Assembly (NCBI GenBank): GCA_006226375.1
Contig: SBHC01000010.1
Location: 300,492 to 364,491, forward strand
Direction of reading: 5' to 3'
Source: Deltaproteobacteria bacterium
Lineage (GTDB): Bacteria; Myxococcota_C; UBA6777
DNA length: 64,000 nucleotides
A program made the translations under genes and the position numbers. Shown piece after piece: positions 49,128 through 58,643 of this stretch. The notes beneath the pieces are model-generated. The model ran no database searches, was not told where the DNA came from, and saw only the letters and a list, made by a program, of their open reading frames with translations. How positions within the stretch are numbered: position 1 is the stretch's first letter; every line of letters begins with the position of its first letter.

Positions 49128-49180
49128 GAGACCAACGCAAGCACCTCAACGCAACCCCAACAAGGAAGTCGGATTCTGCG

Positions 49181-49798
49181 ATGACACAGGAAAGCTATCT
49201 CACCAAGGAACAACTTGATCCCAACCCCATCCAACAGTTTGCTGCATGGTTTGAAGAAGCGAAAGCTTCCGAGATCGATGTACCCGAAGGCATGGTCGTA
49301 GCGAGCGCCACTCCAGACGGCGTTCCATCAGCACGAATGGTGCTTTGCAAAGCATTTGACGATGATGGCTTTGTCTTCTATACCAACTACGAAAGTGAGA
49401 AAGCCCAACAACTGGATAGCAACCCTCAGGTCTCGCTGTTGTTCCACTGGAAATCCCTGGAACGACAGGTCCGAGTGGTTGGAACGGTAGAACGCACCGA
49501 CCAGGCAACCAGTGACGCCTACTTTCAGTCACGCCCACGAGGAAGCCGGATCAGCGCCTGGGCCTCGCCACAAAGTCAGATCGTGGCCGACCGGGATGCG
49601 TTGGTACAATTGCGTCAGGAAGTCGAAGAGCGATTTGGCGACGGAGAGATTCCCACACCACCGTTCTGGGGTGGCTACCGGGTGAAGCCCGCAACCATTG
49701 AGTTTTGGCAAGGTCGGACCAATCGATACCACGATCGTTTTGTGTACCGACGCGACGCCAACAGCGCAGAGTGGCAGATCGACCGATTGGCCCCCTAA
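49181..49798 (+). CDS. pdxH: Pyridoxamine 5'-phosphate oxidase
   Basis: 205 residues from ATG at 49181; a longer frame to 49037 is not supported by a ribosome site. It oxidises PNP or PMP to PLP with FMN. Motifs: DPNPIQQFAAWFEEA, ARMVLCKAFDDDGFVFYTNYESEKAQQL, the FMN contact QVRVVGTVER, SRPRGSRISAWASPQSQ, and the terminal QGRTNRYHDRFVYRRD...WQIDRLAP. Full family length. It supplies cofactor for the PLP enzymes elsewhere in the genome. It lies 53 bases after the bestrophin stop. Confidence 0.96.
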   Translation: MTQESYLTKEQLDPNPIQQFAAWFEEAKASEIDVPEGMVVASATPDGVPSARMVLCKAFDDDGFVFYTNYESEKAQQLDSNPQVSLLFHWKSLERQVRVVGTVERTDQATSDAYFQSRPRGSRISAWASPQSQIVADRDALVQLRQEVEERFGDGEIPTPPFWGGYRVKPATIEFWQGRTNRYHDRFVYRRDANSAEWQIDRLAP

Positions 49799-49850
49799 CC
49801 TCTAGAACAACAGCCCATTCCAAAGCAACCCCAAAACAAAGGAAAGAACA

Positions 49851-50105
49851 ATGAGCCAGATTTACCGTGTCTTTATCCGTCATGAAAGCGAAGCCCAACC
49901 CTCATGGTTTAAGTTGCGCTCGGACAAGACCCGCGAAGAACTCGTGGCCGAGATCCATACAGCAATGGCCCAACCGGCTCCTTCCTTGTGGCAATGCGTG
50001 GATCTGGAACATCGCTCCTGGATTTTTCGAGCCGATAAGATCTACACTGTTTGCGTGAACCAAGCGGAACCTGAAGGCGCCGCGGAACACATCCAAATCG
50101 CGTAA
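49851..50105 (+). CDS. Small hypothetical protein
   Basis: 84 residues with no signal peptide or membrane segment. The start has AAAGGAAAGAACA upstream. Single Cys in WQCVDLEH and another in YTVCVNQ. It reads as a compact alpha/beta domain (IYRVFIRH, KTREELVAEIHTAM, SWIFRADKIYTVCV). No family was recognised. It lies 52 bases after pdxH and 51 before the kinase gene, so it is probably in that operon. Confidence 0.7.
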   Translation: MSQIYRVFIRHESEAQPSWFKLRSDKTREELVAEIHTAMAQPAPSLWQCVDLEHRSWIFRADKIYTVCVNQAEPEGAAEHIQIA

Positions 50106-50156
50106 GGGAGCTTCGTCTCCCCAAACCCCTCGCCCTCCTGAGGAACCATCAAACCG

Positions 50157-52166
50157 ATGTCTCGATCGACCATCATCACCGATGAACATTGTCCCCGTTG
50201 TGGTGCCAACCTCGAAGAGCTACGGCAACTATCCAAGCCGCCAACGTTCTGTCTTCAGTGTCGCTTCCCCATCGTCTTGATCGCCAACAAGTACAAGCTT
50301 GTTCGGGTGCTAGGGGAAGGGGGTTTTGGTACCGTCTTTCTCGCCAGACACATACGCCTGAAGCGCAACGCAGAGCGTGTGGTCAAGCTGATCAAACGAG
50401 AGGTGTTCGAGAAAGAGGGAATGGAAGACCGGTTCTACCGAGAAGTCCAGGTCACCTCCGACTTGTCACAACGCAACGAACATATTGTTCGCATCTACGA
50501 TGACTTCGGTGAGGTTCCTCAACTGGGTCACTTCTATGTGATGGAATACCTCCAAGGGAGTCCACTCACGGAATACGTCCTCCAGGGAAAAACTCAGCCC
50601 ATCGCTTGGACCCTCGATATTTTTCGCCAGCTCTGCGACGCCATCCAGGCCGCGCACGAAGAAGGAATCATCCACCGCGACCTGAAGCCCGACAACATTC
50701 TCTTGATCGAGAGGCGGAAAAACCCGCACTTTGTGAAGGTTCTCGACTTTGGGATCGCCAAACCGACCGAAGACAGCGGACGCACCGAGCTCAACCTGAC
50801 ACAAGGCGCGCTCGGAACCCCCATGTACATGCCCCCCGAGCAAGCGACGAACCGCCCCATTGATGGACGCTCCGACCTCTACGCGATGGGCATCATCCTC
50901 TACGAAATGCTCGTAGGACGTCACCCCTTCATTGTGCCAGGTCAAGAAGCAACGATGTCACCGCTGGAGTTGCTCACTGCGCAGATGATGCAGACCCCTC
51001 CGTCGTTCAAAGTGGCAGCACCTAACCTGGACATACCGCCTGCTCTCGAAGAGGCCACCCTCAAGGCTCTGGCCAAAAAGCCCGAAGAGCGGTTTCAGTC
51101 TGTCGAAGAATTCTGGCAAGCCCTTGCAAAAGCGGGCGCAGACGCCAACATCACGCCAGAGGTAGCAACCACTCGCTCAGAGCGCCCCCCCCTACCCACA
51201 GGAATGCGCTCCGACCAACAGCCAGCCCTCCACGTTGACAGCCAGGATGCCCTCCGAACCACCAGCGCCCCTGCATCCCAAGAGCTTGAACGGCTCTCCC
51301 AGATGTCAGAAGAGGCCGTCTCCTCCCTTCCTCCGACAGGCGACCATATCCTTCCCAAAGGAGAGTCCGAAGCGGATTTTGTCAGCGCGCAGACCCAGGC
51401 TGCTCCTTCTTCACCAGGAAACACAGAGCGGCTCCAGAAACCCAGATCGTCCACAGTGGATCTGATGGGAGACGCCTTCCCCTCCTCCAAGAAAGGCCTG
51501 TGGGTTGGTCTCGCCGCCTTGTTGGTGGTGTTTGTTGGCGTTGGCTTGTACGCCATGGGCTTCTTCTCCTCCAAAAAAGGCAAGGCCCAACCTCCCCAAA
51601 CACGGCGCAAGGTGCTCGCAAAACGTACCAAGCCACAGCCTCCACCGACCCGACGAAACACCGAAACCGACGCTGGCAACACACCGACACCAGCACGACA
51701 GGACGATGACAACGACAACGAGAGTGACAACGACAACGACACCGTGGAACCGCCAGCACGTCCGACCAAGCGACGTCTGAAACGCCGACGCCGAGTACGT
51801 CGTCGCTCGGTCCGCTACGTCAAGCCCAGAGCACGTCGAAGAGTGGAGCCTGTCAAACCAGCCAAGCGTCCGGACGTTCGCAAGCCCACCAACGGCTGCC
51901 CTGAAGGTCAAATTCGCTTGCGCATCCAACGATGTCCCAACGGAGAAGGCCGCTTCGCTGTCGCATACGGAAATCGCACCAAGCGATTTCGTTCGAGCCA
52001 GGCTGCCTGCATTCCGAGCAGCACACGCAAAGCCCACATCTCACAAACAGGCTGCCACGGGTGCTTTGTGAGCATTCGCTCAGGGCAAACCGCACTTCGC
52101 CTGCGCCTGAAAGATGGCGACACAGACGAAAGCATGACCCTCAACAAAGATTACTGCCTGCGTTAA
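50157..52166 (+). CDS. Transmembrane Ser/Thr protein kinase with N-terminal zinc ribbon
   Basis: 669 residues. N-terminal ~40 residues contain CPRCG and CLQC pairs (zinc ribbon). The kinase domain has [14 protein letters not shown] (about 52), the ATP Lys in [16 protein letters not shown] (~173), DFGIAK (~198) and [10 protein letters not shown]: all catalytic residues present. A ~150-residue Ser/Pro-rich linker leads to a membrane helix near 448-471 ([24 protein letters not shown]). The extracytoplasmic part is Lys/Arg-rich, then an ~80-residue Cys-containing domain ([17 protein letters not shown]... [13 protein letters not shown]). Typical of deltaproteobacterial kinases. The following gene is a sigma-54 activator, and the two may work together. 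Confidence 0.93.
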   Translation: MSRSTIITDEHCPRCGANLEELRQLSKPPTFCLQCRFPIVLIANKYKLVRVLGEGGFGTVFLARHIRLKRNAERVVKLIKREVFEKEGMEDRFYREVQVTSDLSQRNEHIVRIYDDFGEVPQLGHFYVMEYLQGSPLTEYVLQGKTQPIAWTLDIFRQLCDAIQAAHEEGIIHRDLKPDNILLIERRKNPHFVKVLDFGIAKPTEDSGRTELNLTQGALGTPMYMPPEQATNRPIDGRSDLYAMGIILYEMLVGRHPFIVPGQEATMSPLELLTAQMMQTPPSFKVAAPNLDIPPALEEATLKALAKKPEERFQSVEEFWQALAKAGADANITPEVATTRSERPPLPTGMRSDQQPALHVDSQDALRTTSAPASQELERLSQMSEEAVSSLPPTGDHILPKGESEADFVSAQTQAAPSSPGNTERLQKPRSSTVDLMGDAFPSSKKGLWVGLAALLVVFVGVGLYAMGFFSSKKGKAQPPQTRRKVLAKRTKPQPPPTRRNTETDAGNTPTPARQDDDNDNESDNDNDTVEPPARPTKRRLKRRRRVRRRSVRYVKPRARRRVEPVKPAKRPDVRKPTNGCPEGQIRLRIQRCPNGEGRFAVAYGNRTKRFRSSQAACIPSSTRKAHISQTGCHGCFVSIRSGQTALRLRLKDGDTDESMTLNKDYCLR

Positions 52167-52245
52167 CCTATCGTTCGACAGCTCCCGTGCACACGCCAAT
52201 GGCATACACTTCCCTGACATTCCGATCCCAACGAGGAAGAAAACG

Positions 52246-53661
52246 ATGAGTCGTATCCTGGTCATAGATGACAACGAAACCATGCGAGAAGGTATGGCCT
52301 ATACCATTAAAAAGATGGGTCATACTGTAGAGATGGCTTCTGGCGGACGTCAGGGCGTAGCGTTGTTTAAGCCGGGCGAAACCGACCTCGTCATCACCGA
52401 CCTTAAGATGGATGACCTCGATGGTATCGGCGTGATCGAACACGTCAAGAATGAAGACCCAGACGCTCTTATCATTGTTGTCACAGCGTTTGGTACCATT
52501 GACGTTGCCGTAGAAGCCATGCAGAAGGGTGCGTTTGACTTTATCACCAAGCCCTTCTCCATGGACCTGCTCCGCGCCAAGGTAACCAAAGCCTTGGAGC
52601 GTCGTGCGCTTGCAATCAAAACCAACCGCTTGCAGGCCGAGAACGAGGTCCTTCGGGAGGAACTCGCTGCCCCCTACGGAGCCGCGCAAGAAATCATTGG
52701 CGAAAGCGAGCCGATGCAGCGCGTGTTCCGAATGATCCGAAAGGTCGCCGCCACCGACTCCACCGTCCATATCTTTGGCGAGAGCGGCACAGGTAAAGAA
52801 CTCGTCGCTCGCGCCGTGCACATGCAAAGCCCCCGCAAAGACGGACCCTTTATCAAAGTAAGCTGCAGCGCGCTTACAGAAACGTTGTTGGAGAGCGAAC
52901 TCTTTGGGCACGAAAAAGGAGCCTTCACCAACGCTCTGAAGCGAAAGCTAGGCCGCTTCGAGCTAGCCGACGGAGGCACCCTGTTCCTCGATGAGATTGG
53001 TGACATTTCACCCACAGTGCAGGTCAAGCTACTTCGTGTGTTGCAAGAGAGAGAGTTCGAGCGAGTGGGTGGTGAAGAGCCCATCTCCGTCGACGTCCGT
53101 ATCGTGAGCGCCACCAACAAAAACCTGGAAGAAGAGGTGGAAGCAGGACGGTTCCGCGAAGACCTCTTCTATCGCTTGCACATCCTCCCCATTACCTTGC
53201 CACCGCTGCGCAATCGCTTGGATGATCTTGAGGTGCTCCTCCAGCACTTCCTGAACAAGCTCAAACCCCGAACTCGCCACAGCGTGAAAGAGGTGAGCGC
53301 AGAAGTGTACGATGTGATGCGTCGTTACACCTGGCCCGGTAACATCCGTCAGCTTGAAAATGTGATGGAACAGATCCTGGTACTCTCCGACAGCGAAACC
53401 CTCACGGTAGAAGACCTTCCTGTCTACATCACCAACGCCAAGCCTGCTGCGCTTCAAGCCGACACAGACCTGTTTGCCTCCCTCGGCGACCGCACCCTCC
53501 CTCAGATCCTCGACGATCTGGAACGCCAGTTCATTTTGCAAGCGTTTGAACGCGCCAAGGGAGTAAAGACCGAGACCGCTCGGACCCTCGGAATCAAGAC
53601 CTCTGCGTTGTATTACAAACTGGAAAAGTATGGGATTGGCGGCGACCAGGAAGAAGAGTAG
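52246..53661 (+). CDS. NtrC-family sigma-54 response regulator
   Basis: 471 residues. Receiver domain with acidic pocket Asp8/Asp9 and phospho-acceptor Asp52, Lys in [11 protein letters not shown]+ domain with Walker A GESGTGKE (178-185) and Walker [12 protein letters not shown]. The sigma-54-contact loop reads GAFTNA (Asn229) instead of GAFTGA. A Fis-type HTH ends it ([29 protein letters not shown]). Ribosome site GAGGAAGAAAACG. It follows the kinase gene by 79 bases. Its cognate histidine kinase is not in the window. It could act on the sigma-54-like promoter at 10461, but nothing ties the two. Confidence 0.95.
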   Translation: MSRILVIDDNETMREGMAYTIKKMGHTVEMASGGRQGVALFKPGETDLVITDLKMDDLDGIGVIEHVKNEDPDALIIVVTAFGTIDVAVEAMQKGAFDFITKPFSMDLLRAKVTKALERRALAIKTNRLQAENEVLREELAAPYGAAQEIIGESEPMQRVFRMIRKVAATDSTVHIFGESGTGKELVARAVHMQSPRKDGPFIKVSCSALTETLLESELFGHEKGAFTNALKRKLGRFELADGGTLFLDEIGDISPTVQVKLLRVLQEREFERVGGEEPISVDVRIVSATNKNLEEEVEAGRFREDLFYRLHILPITLPPLRNRLDDLEVLLQHFLNKLKPRTRHSVKEVSAEVYDVMRRYTWPGNIRQLENVMEQILVLSDSETLTVEDLPVYITNAKPAALQADTDLFASLGDRTLPQILDDLERQFILQAFERAKGVKTETARTLGIKTSALYYKLEKYGIGGDQEEE

Positions 53662-53685
53662 GCAAGGAAAGAAGGGAAAGACGTA

Positions 53686-53982
53686 TCAGTTACAGGCAGC
53701 AACCTCATTGCCGCATGTCTTCAATGACTCACCGAGGGTGCTGTTCACCAGATTGCAGGCAAGCTCACCCAAGTCACCACCAGTACCGATTCCACTGCAT
53801 GTGACCGTTGTTTTGCTGCCATTGCACTCCACAACGACCTCGTCACCGGTTGTCCCCAAAGCGACTTTGGCGGCCTCACAACAGTCTTTGGCCTTTTGGC
53901 AAGCCGCGCTGAGGCCGCTGCCACAATTCACAGTCATGAGGGCGACAAACGGGAGAACAAGAACAAACAACCTGAACTTCAT
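53686..53982 (-). CDS. Small secreted Cys-rich protein
   Basis: 98 residues. A hydrophobic signal (MKFRLFVLVLPFVALMTVN) precedes Cys20, giving a weak lipobox (TVNC). The mature part has seven further Cys, some paired (CQKAKDCCEAAK, CNGS, TCSG, LACN, TCGN, ACN), implying disulfides. A GGDLGELACNLVNSTLGE segment looks amphipathic. No family was recognised. The ATG has GGGAACCTCTT upstream, about 38 bases downstream of the M42 gene. Confidence 0.7.
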   Translation of the reverse strand: MKFRLFVLVLPFVALMTVNCGSGLSAACQKAKDCCEAAKVALGTTGDEVVVECNGSKTTVTCSGIGTGGDLGELACNLVNSTLGESLKTCGNEVAACN

Positions 53983-54020
53983 AAGAGGTTCCCTTTTGCT
54001 TCAAAAAGAAATGTGACGAC

Positions 54021-55037
54021 CTACGACTCGCAGAAGGCCTGGAGAAGCTTGAGAGTATCCTGCAGATCCGAAGGATTGATACTTTCACAGATCGTGTGGA
54101 TGTAGCGTGTGGGAACAGAGAGCGTGATCGCTTTGCTTCCACCAGCCGCACGCTGAAGCGCGCCTGCGTCCGTACCACCGCGGGGCAAAAGCTCCATTTG
54201 GTGCGGAATGTTCTGGCTCTCTGCCAGATCCACAAAGGTTTGGACCAGCTCGTAATCGGAGATGGTGGAGCTGTCCATGACCTTAATGCAAGCCCCTTTG
54301 CCCAACTCTGAGATATACTCTTCCTTGTCGGTGTGTGGCGTATCGCAAGCAAGGGTCACGTCAATTGCAACGGAGTACGTTGGAGCCACTGTAAACGCGC
54401 TGGTGATCGCGCCGCGCAGGCCAACTTCTTCTTGCACAGTGAACACCACAGCGATGTTCCGGGTTGGCTTCTTCAGCTGTTGGAGCAAGCGGATGCCTGT
54501 CCAGCATGCGACACGGTTGTCCATGGCCTTGCAGCTGACAAGATCACCGATCTCTGTGAAGGTTTGGTGCAGCGAAACGGGATCGCCCACGCGAACCTCT
54601 TCCTTCACCTTGTCAGCAGGAAGCCCCATGTCTACAAAGAACGCTTTAAGCTCAGGTACCTTTTTGCGATCTTCTGGGGAAGCCACGTGCAAGGGAGGTC
54701 CGGAGGGATACAAGGTACCGATACGGTCGCCGTTGCGGGTTCGAACCAACACGCGACGTGAGAACAGCTGACGGGGGTCAAAACCACCAGCAGGCTGCAA
54801 GCGCAAGAAGCCATTGTTGTCGATGTAGCGAACATAGAAACCGATCTCATCCATGTGACAGGCGACCATCACGGTCTCGTCAGAGCCTTCGGCGTTTTTG
54901 CGACAGATTAAGTTACCCATCGGATCGACGTCATAGGAATCTACATGGTCTTTGACCTGCGATAGGATGAAGTCGCGGACCTGTTCTTCCCGGCCCGGAA
55001 TGCCATGCAGTTCACACAATTGACGTAAAAGATCCAT
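54021..55037 (-). CDS. M42-family aminopeptidase
   Basis: 338 residues from the ATG at 55037, with GGAGGAAAGTAAG upstream; the in-frame GTG at 55052 would place the ribosome site inside the gene. M42 proteins form large tetrahedral shells with two-metal active sites and clip N-terminal residues from peptides. Seen here: ACHMDEIGFYV (metal His-Asp), the PDZ-like domain, DNRVACWTGIRLL (Asp), VQEEVGLRGA (Glu-Glu catalytic and metal), IDVTLACDTPHTD, LLPRGGTDAGAL, and IHTICESINPSDL (metal His). All expected ligands are present. Cytoplasmic peptide degradation is likely. Confidence 0.95.
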   Translation of the reverse strand: MDLLRQLCELHGIPGREEQVRDFILSQVKDHVDSYDVDPMGNLICRKNAEGSDETVMVACHMDEIGFYVRYIDNNGFLRLQPAGGFDPRQLFSRRVLVRTRNGDRIGTLYPSGPPLHVASPEDRKKVPELKAFFVDMGLPADKVKEEVRVGDPVSLHQTFTEIGDLVSCKAMDNRVACWTGIRLLQQLKKPTRNIAVVFTVQEEVGLRGAITSAFTVAPTYSVAIDVTLACDTPHTDKEEYISELGKGACIKVMDSSTISDYELVQTFVDLAESQNIPHQMELLPRGGTDAGALQRAAGGSKAITLSVPTRYIHTICESINPSDLQDTLKLLQAFCES

Positions 55038-55079
55038 CTTACTTTCCTCCACAGGTAGAGCTACTTGGTTAAGAATGAG

Positions 55080-55649
55080 CTACTTAATCAGAGATGAGAT
55101 TCGCTTGAACTCGGGAGAACCGGCCCGCCCTAACATGTCGAACAAAACGGACTCTGTCGATGTTATCACCGCTCCAGCCCGCTCCATCAGCTGCAACCCC
55201 AACTCACAGTTGGCCTGGGTTCGTGCTATCACGGCGTCACGAGGAACAAACACCTGAAACCCCTCACGCACAAGGTCACGTGCCGTCTGAAACACACAAA
55301 TGTGAGACTCCATTCCACACACCACAATCTGCGTCCGGCCCGAAGATTTAAGAGCCTCCAAAACCTCAGGAACGGCTGCGCAAGAGAAGTCGACTTTCGC
55401 AACAGGTGAGACACCTTCAGGAAAAGCGTCGGCCAAAGGCTCAAGCGTTGGACCAATTCCTTTGGGGTATTGCTCCGTGGCCCAGACAGGGAGGTCCAGA
55501 GCTTTGGCCCCTTCGATCAGGATGGTGGCGTTTTTCTCCACAGCAGACATAGCGTCATCATCCATCGCTCCTGCAAGGCGCTCTTGAATATCAATCACAA
55601 GAAGGCCAGCTTTCACTCGTGAACAATGCAGAAGTTCTGCTTGATTCAT
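55080..55649 (-). CDS. Isochorismatase-family cysteine hydrolase
   Basis: 189 residues, full family length. The catalytic triad Asp20 (VIDIQ), Lys85 (VAKVDFSC) and Cys118 (GMESHICV) is complete, as is the cis-peptide context before Cys. The family includes nicotinamidases, YcaC-like proteins and isochorismatases. PncA-type metal ligands (DxHxxxH) are not seen, so a YcaC-like or unassigned hydrolase is more likely than nicotinamidase. The start has GGAG seven bases upstream. It lies just upstream of the M42 gene in the same direction, 42 bases away. Confidence 0.92.
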   Translation of the reverse strand: MNQAELLHCSRVKAGLLVIDIQERLAGAMDDDAMSAVEKNATILIEGAKALDLPVWATEQYPKGIGPTLEPLADAFPEGVSPVAKVDFSCAAVPEVLEALKSSGRTQIVVCGMESHICVFQTARDLVREGFQVFVPRDAVIARTQANCELGLQLMERAGAVITSTESVLFDMLGRAGSPEFKRISSLIK

Positions 55650-55906
55650 CCATCTTCTCCTGGGAGTCGTTTGGGAAGGGGTTGTATGTTTGGTGCCAAA
55701 ACAGTGATGAGTTTCGTTCGTTACGAAATAAAGCGGAGTATACGGAGGTTCTAAATGCCGGTCAAGACAGAGTCAATCGGGTCGTGGGATTGACGTGACT
55801 TGCGTTCCCAATTATCTTGGAGGAATGGACAGAGAGGCCAAACAACACCATCTCTGCTCCAACGTCCTCCTCAGGTCAAGAGACAAAGAGACTCAAACCA
55901 ACGACA

Positions 55907-57178
55907 ATGAACGCCCGCAACACAAGCCCTTCCCTATCCAAAGGTATGCAGCCCGGTAGCCCCCGCGCAGTGGCGTTCTTTACCTTGTTTGCGTTGCTCC
56001 TTCACCTTCCTCTGTATTTCATCCCCGAGTCGTGGCTGTTTAGCAAGAACAAGCTCCAACAGCGGAAGCGTCGGGTGGTGTATGTTTCTCGAATGACCCG
56101 ACAAGGACCACGCCGTTACCAAAAGATGAAGCGGAAGCTTCGCAAGACGACGCGGCGCATGGCTCAGCGAAAGCAAGAAAAGAAAAAGAAGAAAAAGCCT
56201 CCCAAACCCAGAGGACAGATCGTAGATCTCGCCCCCACTCCCAACGACAAGCCGCCGGAGAGGGCACGCTTTCTCAGCGAATACAACACCAACGTGAAGA
56301 AGCAATCGATCAGCAAGTTTCGCAAGCTGAAATACAAGATGGCGATGAACAGGCCCACCCGGCTCAAGAAGTACAAGCCATCAAAGAAGCGCGCCAACAA
56401 GCGGCGCAAGGTTGCGATGCGTGTCCCCCAGCGTATGCGGATCCAGGATCGCCCAAAGAAAGCACCCAAGCCGCGCAAACGTCCACCGACAAAGCGCGCG
56501 CTGGCGATCCCCAAGGTCAAGCGGCAACGCCGTGCAGCGATGCCCAAGTCCAATAAAGGCACACGACGGAGCTTGCCGGATCGTCCCTCCATTCAGGGAC
56601 GCGGCCGCAAGTTAAGCCTGAACCTTGGACCACCTTTGAAGATCGATCCGTCGTTGAAGCCGATCCCCAACCAAAACGACACGGGCAAAGGAACACACTC
56701 GAACCCCTCACCGGGAACGATCAACTTGCGCCCTGACTTTGGCACCCTCTCTCGAATCGAGGGCAACCCCGCGCCCGATCACGTCACAGGCGTGAAAGAA
56801 GGCGACCAAACACTGCTGAACTCACGTCGGTACGTTTATGCTTCATTCTTTAATAGGGTGAAGCAGCAAGTGGCCCAGCATTGGAACCCCAACTTGGTAT
56901 ACCGACGTCGCGATCCCTACGGCAACGTATACGGAGTGAAGGATCGCCACACCACGCTCAAAGTGATTCTGACCAAAGGCGGCAAACTTCGCAAAGTCTT
57001 TGTCGTGAATTCCAGCGGACTCAAGTTCCTGGACCGTGAAGCCATGCGGGCCTTCCGCCAGGCTCAGCCCTTCCCTAACCCTCCCGAAGGGTTGATCGAC
57101 AAAGATGGAAACATCCAATTCAAATTTGGATTCTTCCTGCAGATCTCCAGCCCCCCGAAGATGCTCTTCTTCCGCTAA
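55907..57178 (+). CDS. TonB-like energy transducer with a very basic linker
   Basis: About 423 residues from ATG at 55907; a TTG at 55817 or an ATG at 55946 are possible starts and no ribosome site decides. One membrane segment (AVAFFTLFALLLHLPLYFI) follows a short cytoplasmic tail. A ~230-residue periplasmic linker is extremely Lys/Arg/Pro-rich (KKKKKPPKPRG, TRLKKYKPSKKRANKRRKV). The C-terminal ~95 residues are a TonB domain: YASFFNRVKQQVAQHWNP, LKVILTKGGKLRKVFVVNSSG, FLDREAMRAFRQAQPFPNPP, FKFGFFLQI. It should couple the proton-motive force to outer-membrane receptors with ExbBD, which are not in the window. A receptor-like gene starts near the right end. Confidence 0.88.
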   Translation: MNARNTSPSLSKGMQPGSPRAVAFFTLFALLLHLPLYFIPESWLFSKNKLQQRKRRVVYVSRMTRQGPRRYQKMKRKLRKTTRRMAQRKQEKKKKKKPPKPRGQIVDLAPTPNDKPPERARFLSEYNTNVKKQSISKFRKLKYKMAMNRPTRLKKYKPSKKRANKRRKVAMRVPQRMRIQDRPKKAPKPRKRPPTKRALAIPKVKRQRRAAMPKSNKGTRRSLPDRPSIQGRGRKLSLNLGPPLKIDPSLKPIPNQNDTGKGTHSNPSPGTINLRPDFGTLSRIEGNPAPDHVTGVKEGDQTLLNSRRYVYASFFNRVKQQVAQHWNPNLVYRRRDPYGNVYGVKDRHTTLKVILTKGGKLRKVFVVNSSGLKFLDREAMRAFRQAQPFPNPPEGLIDKDGNIQFKFGFFLQISSPPKMLFFR

Positions 57179-57206
57179 ATCACTGCTCCGTCCACCCAGT
57201 TGTTCG

Positions 57207-58514
57207 CTACTCCAACGTACCACCGCTGGGTGGGTCTTCGTCAGGAAGAGACAGCGCTTTCAACAAACGAGCTGCGGTTTGTCTGTAGGAGAAGGAGAGG
57301 TCCTTCAACAAGTTCCACACGATCTTGACGCCGAGGTTCGGCTCACGCCGCAACAAGTCAACAAACTCGTTGCGAGAGATCTCAAGGATACGAACCTGGG
57401 ACTCAGCCATCGCCGTGGCCAAGCGCCCCTGGCCGTCAACCAGAGAGAACAAGCCAAAGTGGTGGCCTGTCTCTAGCGTAGCCAGCCAGTGACCTCCGCG
57501 ATACAGACCCACTTTTCCGTCAAAGATAAGGAACAACGACCGGTCGATCGAGTCTTCCGACACGATGCGCTCACCGGCGATGTAGTCGTGTGTTTTGCCT
57601 AATTGCAGCAGCCGGGTGGACTCGCTGGTTTTCAGGCCGCGAAGCAACGGCGCGTTCGTAAAGCCGCGACCGATGTCCACTTCAGTGGTGGGCTGGTAAT
57701 GTTCCGCCGACGACAGACGGATCGCGATAGCGGTGATGTTGTCACTTCCGCCTCGTACGTTCGCGCAATCGATCAAACGTGGAACAATCCGGTGACCTTC
57801 AGGTTCACCCAGAACGGTGATGATCTCTGAGTTGGTAAGATAGTTGGACAAACCATCCGAGCACAACAGGAACTGGTCACCCATCTCCAGATCAAAGAAC
57901 TCCACCTGCGGTTTGATCTTGTCGGATTTCCCCACCGCTTGCACCAACACATTCCGAAACGGCGACAACTCAGCTTGTTCCTGAGTGATAAAGCCTTCTC
58001 GAACTTGTTCGGCGACAAGAGAGTGATCCAGGGTAAGTTGCTCCAATTCGCGGTAGCGAACGCGGTAGATTCGGCTGTCACCGATGTGGGCAAGAGCCCC
58101 GGTTTGCCCAAGAAGCAACAAAGCGCTGAGGGTCGTACCCATCGTTACTTTGGGGCCCAGCGACTTTCGAATCCGCAGGATTTCCTGGTTGGCCGCACGA
58201 ATCGCCTGATCCAGAAGTTCTGCCACTTGTTCGCGCAGAGCCTCATCGTGAGGAAATTCGAGGGAACGCAACAAGGTCCGCTTGTTGTAAAGAGTTGCGC
58301 TAAAGGTTTCGATCGCGCGACGACTGGCTTTTTCGCCTTGTACGCCGCCTCCCATCCCGTCTGCTACGACGAAAAGACCGTTGAGAGCATCGACCAAATA
58401 GTTGTCTTCGTTTTTGTTCCGCACCTGTCCAAGATCGCTGCCGACCCATGCCTCTACTTGGAAAACGGAACCATAACGCTCTGTTGTATCCACTTTTCGC
58501 CTCATCCGGAACAT
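57207..58514 (-). CDS. PP2C-type Ser/Thr phosphatase fused to a cNMP-binding domain
   Basis: 435 residues. The PPM/PP2C domain (about 15-275) shows all metal motifs: GQVRNKNEDN, VADGMGGGVQGE, MGTTLSAL, HIGDSRIYRV, LLCSDGLSNYL, GGSDNITAIAI. Residues ~305-425 form a cNMP-binding (cupin-like) domain: GLKTSESTRLLQLGKTHDYIAGERIVSEDSIDRSLFLIFDGKVGLY and GRLATAMAESQVRILEISRNEFVDLL. The phosphate-binding cassette of true cyclic-nucleotide sites is not clear (GRLATAMAE in place of GExxxxxxxxxRxA), so ligand binding is uncertain. It would oppose the Ser/Thr kinases. The start codon is next to a TTGGCAC box with weak context. Confidence 0.92.
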   Translation of the reverse strand: MFRMRRKVDTTERYGSVFQVEAWVGSDLGQVRNKNEDNYLVDALNGLFVVADGMGGGVQGEKASRRAIETFSATLYNKRTLLRSLEFPHDEALREQVAELLDQAIRAANQEILRIRKSLGPKVTMGTTLSALLLLGQTGALAHIGDSRIYRVRYRELEQLTLDHSLVAEQVREGFITQEQAELSPFRNVLVQAVGKSDKIKPQVEFFDLEMGDQFLLCSDGLSNYLTNSEIITVLGEPEGHRIVPRLIDCANVRGGSDNITAIAIRLSSAEHYQPTTEVDIGRGFTNAPLLRGLKTSESTRLLQLGKTHDYIAGERIVSEDSIDRSLFLIFDGKVGLYRGGHWLATLETGHHFGLFSLVDGQGRLATAMAESQVRILEISRNEFVDLLRREPNLGVKIVWNLLKDLSFSYRQTAARLLKALSLPDEDPPSGGTLE

Positions 58515-58643
58515 GCTATAGTGCCAATCGAAAGGTGAGAGCGATTATAGCGCGTTCATGAGCCATGCTCAAGATGACTCGTGACACCCCAGCCAAGTTC
58601 TGCGTTCCTCCGGACGTACTGGGGTTGAATGGAAAGGTCGGCG

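Noticed and set aside
54715-54760. tRNA-like GGTTCGAACC word
   Set aside because: It lies inside the M42 peptidase coding frame with no cloverleaf around it.
58490-58514. Sigma-54 promoter TTGGCAC before the PP2C gene
   Set aside because: The GC partner is not at the right distance and the start codon would overlap the promoter.
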